From Faecalibacter macacae (lineage in GTDB: Bacteria > Bacteroidota > Bacteroidia > Flavobacteriales > Weeksellaceae): DNA of 36,003 nucleotides. The notes under the pieces are model-generated. The model was not told where the DNA came from and searched no databases. It worked only from the letters and a program-made list of their open reading frames with translations. Made by a program: the position numbers and the translations under genes. Shown here piece after piece: positions 1 through 5,359 of this stretch. The stretch covers positions 1-36,003 of the forward strand of contig NZ_RDOJ01000025.1 in assembly GCF_003687725.1 (NCBI RefSeq). The letters are read 5' to 3'. The number at the start of each line of letters is the position of its first letter. The first letter of the stretch is position 1.

Positions 1-56
1 TTGAGATAAAAAATCGTTCGAAAAAATCGGATGCCCGAAACTGCAATTGCGTATAA
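1..56 (-). mobile_element. Partial fifth gene cassette at the window edge
   Basis: On the minus strand a new cassette begins at position 56 with TTATACGC, directly after the crossover G (complement of C57) of the leftmost attC-like site. It runs off the window, so neither its gene nor its own attC can be seen. It shows that the array continues to the left. No start codon with a convincing reading frame is visible in the 56 bases. Confidence 0.6.
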
Positions 57-243
57 CGAGCCGAGTATTTGCGAAGAACGGGAGAGAAATTGAACGAAGT
101 TCAAGTTCGTACGTTCAAGCAAATTGCTCTTTTCTGAAACTAAATTAGTTTATTGTTTTAAGAAAAGCAATTTTGCGAGCGGAAAAATAAGGGATGAAAG
201 TTTACTTTCAGCCCGTTTTTTCGCAAATACTATGTTATCTGCA
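49..243 (-). repeat. attC-like site of cassette 4
   Basis: Cores lie at C57 (AAC of the R' side) and G234 (GTT of the R'' side), 178 nt from core to core. The outer arms are 64-82 and 212-231 (AGTATTTGCGAAGAACGGG against its near-perfect complement). An inner stem pairs 119-135 with 161-176 and begins GCAA and ends TTGC. Between the stems lie short local hairpins, such as TGAAAG/CTTTCA near 195-210. The layout matches the three other sites, although the sequence is the most divergent of the four. Confidence 0.8.
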
Positions 244-824
244 GGCAAGATTATCCATTAAGATTATCACGAATTATTTTATATTCGTTTTTACGCTCTG
301 ATTTTCTTCTTTCTGATTTTATTTTTTGTTGATATTTTATTTTGTCATCTTTGAAATGCATATTTGATTCAACAAGCCAAGAATTTTGCCTTATCATTAA
401 ACCATTCCAAATACAATCATCGTATCCACAGTTATGTTTAGAATAATCACCAAAATTTCGGTGTTTTATTCTCTTATCTTTTAATATTTTTTGTTGGTTT
501 TCTTTTATGATATTCCATAAATTTTCTTCATCTCCTTTTGTTAAATCTTCACCAATTGTTTTTACTTTTAGATATGTTAATGGATCTTTTATTTGTAAAA
601 AGTCAAACGTTTTTTGGAAATAACTATTAGCAAAGTCTCTTATTTTTAATTTTTGTGAAATTTCTAGCTTTTCATTTTCTAATAAAGAACGATATAATCC
701 AAGAGTATTAAAATCACTATATTTTTTATTGTTTTCAATTATAGACAAATATTCAGAAAACTCTAATTCATTAAATTTTTTTCCAATTTTCATTTGTGCG
801 GATTTTTGGATTGCTTGCAGATAA
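57..824 (-). mobile_element. Integron-like gene cassette 4 (unknown 180-aa protein)
   Basis: A unit of 768 bp between two crossover cores, read on the minus strand from 824 to 57. It starts TTATCTGCAAGCAA. The plus strand at its far attC reads TTATCTGCAGGCAA from 235, so the first 14 bases match at 13 positions and R' and R'' would pair in the excised circle. It holds one gene on the array strand: start codon 31 nt from the cassette start, stop codon about 16 nt before R''. That tight packing is typical of cassettes. No promoter of its own was found. Confidence 0.8.
251..793 (-). CDS. Hypothetical protein, cassette 4
   Basis: A 180-residue, highly charged, probably cytoplasmic protein with no signal peptide or membrane segment. 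I do not recognise a named family. The best-looking conserved block is residues 111-147: it is rich in His, Asn, Cys and Trp, with H120, C122 and C127 close together (HNCGYDDC), followed by WNGLMIRQNSWLVES. The last 30 residues are strongly basic (KSERRKSERKNE), which could suit nucleic-acid binding. It is the sole gene of its cassette, on the array strand, with its start codon 31 nt from the cassette start. No promoter is visible, so it would rely on read-through or on a move to attI. It could be a defence or stress gene, but nothing in the sequence proves that. Confidence 0.75.
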   Translation of the reverse strand: MKIGKKFNELEFSEYLSIIENNKKYSDFNTLGLYRSLLENEKLEISQKLKIRDFANSYFQKTFDFLQIKDPLTYLKVKTIGEDLTKGDEENLWNIIKENQQKILKDKRIKHRNFGDYSKHNCGYDDCIWNGLMIRQNSWLVESNMHFKDDKIKYQQKIKSERRKSERKNEYKIIRDNLNG

Positions 825-1014
825 CGGGCCGCGGCTTGGCGATAGTGGCGGATTAGAAAGCCAATACTTTCAATCTTTCACTAACTTGAGCAACAGCTTT
901 TTATTATTTACTAAATTAACAAAAAAGGAAATATAAAAAGCTGTTGCGACAAAAAATGTACGAACTTTCTATATTTCCCATAACCCGCCATTTCGCCAAA
1001 CCGATGTTAGCGGT
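817..1014 (-). repeat. attC-like site of cassette 3
   Basis: Cores lie at C825 and G1006, 182 nt apart. Outer arms 832-851 and 985-1003 pair (CGGCTTGGCG... with ...CGCCAAACCG), with one extra base in the left arm. The inner stem is a perfect 15-bp pairing of 890-904 with 933-947 (GCAACAGCTTTTTAT). The R'' core contains the stop codon of the nucleotidyltransferase gene. The outer arms are close in sequence to those of the 1930-2127 site. Confidence 0.85.
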
Positions 1015-1937
1015 AGTTTTTTCTTATTTCATGTAGGATTTCTTTCATTTTTGGTTCAATATTTAGTTCGTCAAATAGTTTTTCCGATAAATTTAATGAG
1101 TTTTCAAAAGCTAAAATTATATTTTTAGGATTTAAATCCGATGTTACTGTTTTATACGCAAAATACCAAGTCGTATCAATATCCTTTTCAAGACTTTTAG
1201 TTGGACTTTCCCAATGTTGGGTTTTGTTTGTTCTTGCTCTAATAAGCCAAAGCAAATATTTCTGAACATTTGATAAACTATGATGAGCATGAGCAAATTC
1301 TTCTCGCTTAATTAAGTTGCTTGTTGTCAGTATAACATTCAGTAATGATTGGCTTAGCCACAAAATATTTTCGTCTGTGGTTCTATCAGGGAATTTTACT
1401 TTGATTTGATTTAGCGTTTCCGTTAAAAGTCCGTCTTTGTCAATTAAATTCATTTGGTCAAAATCACTGAACGCAACAATTCCTTCCCACGATTTAATGA
1501 TTTTTATTTCGTCTGTTTTTAAAAAATGAAATTCGCCTCTAATCATATTCTCAAAAATAGCGACTTCACTTCCGTATTCATTAATGAAATATAAAGCGAC
1601 AGGATAAACTTGGTTTACCCATTCTTCAGCCGAAAAGTTTTCTTTGGTTTTTAGAAAGATGTAAAATTCGATGTCAGAATATTTGTCGCCTTCATTTTTA
1701 GTAAATGAACCGTACATAAAAACTGCGGAAACATTTTCGTCTTGTTGAGCTATTGATTTGGTTTTGTTAATCATTTGTAACTGTGTCATTGTTGTAAATT
1801 TTAAATTGTTGATAAATACAAATCATCATAACTTTTGAGAGTAATGATTTATTTCTGTTTTTATTTTTAAACAGTTACTTATAGCTTCATCGGATTGTTT
1901 TTTAGTATTTATGTCGTTTTCGTAAAATTACCGCTAA
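825..1937 (-). mobile_element. Integron-like gene cassette 3 (lincosamide nucleotidyltransferase-like)
   Basis: A unit of 1113 bp read on the minus strand from 1937 to 825. It starts TTAGCGGTAATTTT, and the plus strand at 1007 reads TTAGCGGTAGTTTT (13 of 14 identical), so the two ends would pair in the circle. Its single gene ends inside the R'' core. About 148 nt lie between the cassette start and the start codon, and I see no TAnnTTTG promoter there, so expression probably depends on transcription entering from the integrase side. Confidence 0.82.
1007..1789 (-). CDS. Lincosamide nucleotidyltransferase-like protein (Lnu(B)/Lnu(F) type), cassette 3
   Basis: A 260-residue protein of the nucleotidyltransferase fold. 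The signature G27-S28 followed by D39-x-E41 (MYGSFT...YSDIEFYIF) binds the nucleotide and metal. A second block, NEYGSEVAIFENMIRGEFHF (70-89), matches what I recall of the Lnu(B)/Lnu(F) enzymes, which transfer AMP to lincomycin and clindamycin. Length is close to that group (about 260-273 residues). lnu(F) is itself a known gene cassette of class 1 integrons, so finding a relative here in a chromosomal-type cassette is consistent. The C-terminal half is helical, as in the family. The last Arg codon and the stop codon are supplied by the R'' core of the cassette's attC. The substrate is inferred and could be another hydroxylated drug or a metabolite. Confidence 0.75.
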   Translation of the reverse strand: MTQLQMINKTKSIAQQDENVSAVFMYGSFTKNEGDKYSDIEFYIFLKTKENFSAEEWVNQVYPVALYFINEYGSEVAIFENMIRGEFHFLKTDEIKIIKSWEGIVAFSDFDQMNLIDKDGLLTETLNQIKVKFPDRTTDENILWLSQSLLNVILTTSNLIKREEFAHAHHSLSNVQKYLLWLIRARTNKTQHWESPTKSLEKDIDTTWYFAYKTVTSDLNPKNIILAFENSLNLSEKLFDELNIEPKMKEILHEIRKNYR

Positions 1938-2127
1938 CGTTTCGGGGCTTGGCGTCAGTGGCGGAAATTGAAGCGAAAAGTTTCAATTTAGCGACACAGT
2001 AAGCAAAAGCCAATTAATTGAATAAATTTAAGAAAAAAAGTCAATATAATTGGCTTTTGCGGAATAGAAAGCCGAAACTTTAATTTTAGCCTTAACCCGC
2101 CATTGCGCCAAACCCTTGTTATCTGTC
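1930..2127 (-). repeat. attC-like site of cassette 2
   Basis: Cores lie at C1938 and G2118, 181 nt apart. Outer arms 1945-1964 and 2096-2115 pair (GGGCTTGGCG... with ...CGCCAAACCC) with one extra T in the left arm. The inner stem pairs 2003-2020 with 2042-2060, beginning with 14 perfect pairs (GCAAAAGCCAATTA). Together with short flanks the site fills most of the 405-bp space between the nucleotidyltransferase and methyltransferase genes. Confidence 0.85.
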
Positions 2128-2147
2128 GTTCTTTTTTTCATTTTTAT

Positions 2148-2180
2148 TTTGGTAGATTCAATTTTTTTACATTAAATTTG
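2148..2180 (+). promoter_or_regulatory. Promoter of the cassette-borne methyltransferase
   Basis: TTTG (2148-2151), a 21-bp spacer, then TAAATTTG (2173-2180), a full match to the Bacteroidota -7 consensus. The predicted start near 2187 gives a leader of about 25 nt before ATG 2212. It lies inside the cassette, 29 bp past the R'' core of its attC, so it would travel with the cassette. Confidence 0.6.
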
Positions 2181-2211
2181 TAACCAATGTCTAATGTTGT
2201 ACAATTTGGTT

Positions 2212-3450
2212 ATGAGTGAATATTTAACTATTTCAGAAACAGCGAAGTTACTTAACAAAAGTACTAAAACGCTACGTCGATGGGACGAAGAAGGAAAATT
2301 GTCGGCTGTTCGTGAACCGATGAGCAACTATAGAGTTTATAAAAAAGAAGAAGTTGAAACATTATTTACAGAATTTTTTAATAGTGATGTAAAAGATGAT
2401 GTTTCAAATTTTGTAGAGCCAACTAATGACTATGCAGTATTAGAATTATTTGCTGGTGCTGGTGGTTTGGCTATTGGAATGGAAAAGGCTGGTTTAAAAT
2501 GTGTCGCTTTAAATGAAATTGACAAACACGCTTGTGAAACCTTAAGAAAAAATCGTCCAAATTGGAATGTTTTAGAGGGTGATATTAAAAATTTCAACTT
2601 TTCGGAATATCATAATAAAGTAGATGTTGTAACTGGTGGATTTCCTTGTCAAGCTTTTAGTTATGCAGGTAAAAGATTAGGGCTTGAAGATGCAAGAGGT
2701 ACTTTATTTTACGAATTTGCTCGTGTTGTAAAAGAAGTTAATCCACCAATTTGTATTGGAGAAAATGTAAAAGGTCTATTAAGTCACGATAATGGAAATA
2801 CTCTAAAAGGAATGATTTCTATTTTGGATGAAATTGGCTACTATGTTGTTCCAGTAGAAGTATTAAAAGCGATTAACTACAAAGTTCCACAAAAAAGAGA
2901 GCGATTAATTTTAGTTGGTATTCGTAAGGATATTGATTTGAAATATGAGTATCCAAAACCTTATAAAAAAATCTATAATCTTAAAGATGCTCTTAAAAAA
3001 GGAGAGTTGTTTGATTGCAATGTTCCAATATCTCCAGGTGCGAAATATCCAGAAAGCAAAAAGAGTGTTTTGGATTTAGTTCCGCCAAAAGGATATTGGA
3101 GAGATTTACCTATTGACATTCAAAAAGAATTTATGGGTGCAAGTTTTTATTTAGGTGGTGGAAAAACTGGAATGGCAAGACGGATTGGTTGGGACGAACC
3201 TTGTTTGACTTTAACTTGTAGCCCTGCACAGAAACAAACCGAAAGATGTCATCCAGACGAAACTCGTCCATTTACAGTACGTGAATATGCAAGAATACAA
3301 ACATTTCCAGATGATTGGGAATTTGCTGGTCCTATGGCTCAACAATACAAGCAAATTGGAAATGCTGTTCCTGTAAATTTGGGTTGTGAGGTTGGTTATT
3401 CAATTATAAACTTCTTGAATAAATATTACAACTTATCAAATCCTAAATAA
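2212..3450 (+). CDS. DNA (cytosine-5)-methyltransferase with N-terminal MerR-like HTH
   Basis: A 412-residue m5C methyltransferase. Residues 1-52 form a MerR/excisionase-type helix-turn-helix (LTISETAKLLNKSTKTLRRW). The catalytic part then follows with all main motifs: motif I FAGAGG (80-85), motif IV GGFPCQ with nucleophile C146, motif VI ENV (184-186), motif VIII QKRERL (from 227), motif IX around VREYARIQTFP, and motif X QIGNAVPVN. It should protect host DNA from the neighbouring Eco47II-like endonuclease; that family cuts GGNCC, so the same target is inferred. ATG 2212 is preferred over ATG 2194 because it starts directly at the HTH domain and leaves a short leader after the promoter at 2148-2180. 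It runs against the array direction, and its 3' end overlaps the endonuclease gene by 25 bp. The HTH may let it repress its own gene. Confidence 0.9.
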   Translation: MSEYLTISETAKLLNKSTKTLRRWDEEGKLSAVREPMSNYRVYKKEEVETLFTEFFNSDVKDDVSNFVEPTNDYAVLELFAGAGGLAIGMEKAGLKCVALNEIDKHACETLRKNRPNWNVLEGDIKNFNFSEYHNKVDVVTGGFPCQAFSYAGKRLGLEDARGTLFYEFARVVKEVNPPICIGENVKGLLSHDNGNTLKGMISILDEIGYYVVPVEVLKAINYKVPQKRERLILVGIRKDIDLKYEYPKPYKKIYNLKDALKKGELFDCNVPISPGAKYPESKKSVLDLVPPKGYWRDLPIDIQKEFMGASFYLGGGKTGMARRIGWDEPCLTLTCSPAQKQTERCHPDETRPFTVREYARIQTFPDDWEFAGPMAQQYKQIGNAVPVNLGCEVGYSIINFLNKYYNLSNPK

Positions 3451-4187
3451 TAACTATAATTTTCAAAAGTTATTTGGTCAAGAATAGTACGTTTAGATTT
3501 TTCGGTTTCAGATGAAATTTCATCTAAAGCCGAATTTTCTTTTACGGTTTTATCTTTTTCAATTGATTTTAAATAATCATCAATAGCTTTTGGTAATATT
3601 TTGTATAATTGAAAAAGAGCATTTTCCTCTTTTGTCATTAACTTGTATAGTTCGTCACCAGAAATAATGTAAATTGAAGGATCTTTGTATTTAACCTTTT
3701 TATAAGAAAGTTCCCAATTTTTATTTGTTTTTTTAGTATCAAGTATTCTTGCGTAATATCCTTTTGAACCAGGATTTTTATCAGTTAATTCTTTAAGTTT
3801 AATAAAAATACTTCTAGAATCTTCCCCTTTAACAGTATTAAATTTATTCTTTAGTTCTATAAATATCTTATTATCATTTGATTTTATATCGCATCCTGTG
3901 GGTAATTTTTCGAAATTTTTAATTCCAGATAATATATTTTCGTGAAAAGTACCGATATGATTAGTTATCGTTTTATCCACTTGTCTTATAATTTCATTAT
4001 TTATAAGATCTTCTTCAGAAATTTCATTAAATTTTGAATCAAAGGTTAGCTTAATTACATCAATTTTGTTTTTGTAAAATGTTTCTTTTGTTAGATTTTC
4101 TTTAGCTTTTAAATAAGAATTATATAATATATCAATACATTTTATTAAGTGTTCGTCTGAAATAAAGTTTACGTAGTTATTTGCCAT
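3426..4187 (-). CDS. Eco47II/Sau96I-family type II restriction endonuclease, cassette 2
   Basis: A 253-residue protein. The stretch HIGTFHENILSGI (77-89) followed by D100 and E111-x-K113 (IFIELKNKFNTV) is the hallmark I associate with the Eco47II family of PD-(D/E)XK endonucleases, whose known members cut GGNCC. Length fits the family (about 230-260). Its partner methyltransferase converges on it with a 25-bp overlap, giving a complete type II restriction-modification unit in one cassette. The tail (residues 205-253) is charged and less conserved. I found no TAnnTTTG promoter directly upstream, so methylase-first expression after transfer is plausible because only the methyltransferase has an obvious promoter. 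Confidence 0.8.
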   Translation of the reverse strand: MANNYVNFISDEHLIKCIDILYNSYLKAKENLTKETFYKNKIDVIKLTFDSKFNEISEEDLINNEIIRQVDKTITNHIGTFHENILSGIKNFEKLPTGCDIKSNDNKIFIELKNKFNTVKGEDSRSIFIKLKELTDKNPGSKGYYARILDTKKTNKNWELSYKKVKYKDPSIYIISGDELYKLMTKEENALFQLYKILPKAIDDYLKSIEKDKTVKENSALDEISSETEKSKRTILDQITFENYSYYLGFDKL

Positions 4188-4261
4188 TATGATTATTAAA
4201 ATTTGTTAATGTGCTAAATTATGATTTTTTTTGGTTTTTTGATGGGGATGCATTTAAGAAT

Positions 4262-4462
4262 GACAGATAACGTTTTGGGTATTGCCGAAGGCGGGGAAAT
4301 CAAAGTGCAAATGTTGAGTTCAGCACCGCAGTTAGCAAAACCATTTTTTGTTTGCTAATTTACATTTTTCAAAGCAAATAAAAAATGGTTTTTGCGGAAT
4401 AGAAGTACAAAAGTTGAAGTTTGAACTTTCAGCCCCGCTTTTGGCAATACCTTGTTAGCGGC
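4262..4462 (-). repeat. attC-like site of cassette 1
   Basis: Cores lie at C4271 and G4454, 184 nt apart. Outer arms 4277-4296 and 4433-4451 pair (GGTATTGCC...GCGGGG). The inner stem pairs 4335-4356 with 4373-4395 over about 21 bp (GCAAAACCATTTTTTGTTTG on the left). The bases after the inner stem, TTTGCGGAATAGAA, recur closely in the 1930-2127 site. It fills most of the 405-bp gap between the endonuclease and MBOAT-like genes. Confidence 0.85.
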
Positions 4463-5220
4463 TGGCATTTTGTTTAATTTAAAATATTTTGTTGCGTTAG
4501 TTTATATCGTTCTTTGTGTTATTAAATATCCATAAGTTTTAAAGTAAATTGAATTTCATAATTTCGTTTGTCAACCTTTCATTATTAAATATTTAGATAA
4601 GTTTAGCAATTAGCAAGTCAATAAATCTTGTCAAGATAAAAGTAATAATAAGATAACTCAAATGAAAAATTGGTCGAAACTTTAAGTTAGTTTTTCTAAA
4701 ATTAATTTGAAGGTATTCAGACAATAAAATTCCAATTGAGATTATGAAAAACCAAACTGTAATAAAAGGAAATACAAACTTGATTTCTTTAATCATCATT
4801 GGAATTATATAAATTATATCGTGAGCCAATCCACTTACTATAAAAGTTGCAATCAAAGCTACCCAAGCTGGGAAAATGGTTTTGATTGGTTTATAGCAAT
4901 AAAACAGAAGAAAATATCCCCAAGTTGGATTCCAAAATTTCCAAAATGATTTGAGAGAAGAGGATATAAAAGGTTTAAAAAACATATTTCGAATAACCAC
5001 TGGAATTTTTGTAGAACCTGTTCGATAATATGTATATTCTTCTAAATTCAAAATGTTATTTGTTTTGGTATATTCAGTTAATTGTCTATGAATTACGAAG
5101 TTTTGTCGTTCAAAAGCAAGTCAATAGTAATCCGTTTTAGGTTGTCAAGGGTTGGTCTTTCAAATGTCTTTTGTTGTTATTTCGTTCATTTTACACGGTC
5201 TCGGTTATGCTTGCCGCTAA
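4271..5220 (-). mobile_element. Integron-like gene cassette 1 (first cassette, MBOAT-like protein)
   Basis: A unit of 950 bp, the one next to attI, read on the minus strand from 5220 to 4271. It starts TTAGCGGCAAGCAT, and the plus strand at 4455 reads TTAGCGGCTGGCAT (12 of 14 identical). Its one gene (4593-5051, minus) has a 169-nt leader and 138 nt between stop codon and R''. The leader has no visible promoter of its own. The outward promoter in attI would start transcription within the first bases of this cassette. Confidence 0.8.
4593..5051 (-). CDS. Small MBOAT-like integral membrane protein, cassette 1
   Basis: A 152-residue membrane protein with about four hydrophobic segments. The central part resembles the core of membrane-bound O-acyltransferases of the wax-synthase-like group: an aromatic SFWKFWNPTWGYF stretch (34-46), then about 30 residues later FIVSGLAHD with a conserved-looking His in the position of the MBOAT catalytic His. 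Full-size MBOAT proteins have 350-450 residues, so this would be a minimal or remnant version. The assignment rests on these two motifs only. It is the first cassette after attI and would be the gene most strongly served by the Pc-like promoter. Its role, perhaps acylation of a lipid or surface molecule, is inferred. Confidence 0.7.
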   Translation of the reverse strand: MNLEEYTYYRTGSTKIPVVIRNMFFKPFISSSLKSFWKFWNPTWGYFLLFYCYKPIKTIFPAWVALIATFIVSGLAHDIIYIIPMMIKEIKFVFPFITVWFFIISIGILLSEYLQINFRKTNLKFRPIFHLSYLIITFILTRFIDLLIAKLI

Positions 5221-5359
5221 CACTCAAATATACGAATATATATAATATATACAAATATATTTTAAAAAAACTTAAGTGCTTGTTATTAGATAGGTTAAAA
5301 GAAATTAAGTAACTTTATAAGAATTGAAATAATGTTCGTAAATACAACTTCGGCAATCT
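5221..5359. other. attI-like insertion site and leader between recombinase and first cassette
   Basis: This is the 139 bp between the recombinase start codon and the first cassette. On the minus strand it ends ...TATTTGAGTG and the crossover falls at G|TTAGCGG (C5221 on plus). It has no long inverted repeat like the attC sites, as expected for an attI. It is extremely AT-rich, with runs of TATA around 5235-5262. It is the only place where an unfolded core lies between the recombinase and the array. Together with the 168 bp of cassette 1 upstream of its gene it makes up the 308-bp gene-free stretch 5052-5359. Confidence 0.7.
5225..5255 (-). promoter_or_regulatory. Outward cassette promoter (Pc-like)
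   Basis: On the minus strand a -33 element TTTG (5255-5252) is followed after exactly 19 bp by TATATTTG (5232-5225), a perfect match to the Bacteroidota -7 consensus TAnnTTTG. Transcription should start near 5218, just inside whatever cassette sits at the attI core (5221). This is the position expected of an integron Pc promoter. The assignment rests on consensus match only. Confidence 0.65.

Larger units (their letters stand above)
1938..4270 (-). mobile_element. Integron-like gene cassette 2 (restriction-modification pair)
   Basis: A unit of 2333 bp read on the minus strand from 4270 to 1938. It starts TTATCTGTCATTCTT, and the plus strand at 2119 reads TTATCTGTCGTTCTT (14 of 15 identical). 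Unlike its neighbours it carries two genes that converge: a DNA methyltransferase on the plus strand, against the array direction and with its own promoter, and a restriction endonuclease on the minus strand. A self-expressing addiction unit inside an array is known from large chromosomal integrons, where toxin-antitoxin cassettes carry their own promoters. Confidence 0.82.

Noticed and set aside
2194-2211. Upstream ATG of the methyltransferase frame
   Set aside because: It adds only MLYNLV ahead of the HTH domain and lies about 7 nt from the predicted transcript start; ATG 2212 fits better.
49-4462. CRISPR array or IS inverted repeats
   Set aside because: The four repeats are about 180 nt, differ in sequence, enclose genes of 0.7-2.3 kb and share only short cores and shape. 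There are no short uniform repeats with spacers, no transposase between them and no target duplications.
49-4462. The hairpins as ordinary transcription terminators
   Set aside because: They are far longer than terminators, have two tiers of pairing, lack a T-run at the base, and their outer ends carry cassette-specific matching bases.
5082-5312. Open frame of 76 codons on the plus strand across the attI region
   Set aside because: It runs through the cassette boundary, the attI core and the Pc-like promoter, has no family features, and lies opposite the leader of cassette 1.
5283-5359. LexA/SOS box ahead of the recombinase
   Set aside because: No convincing palindrome was found. TAACTTTA at 5310-5317 resembles a -7 box but has no -33 element at the right spacing.
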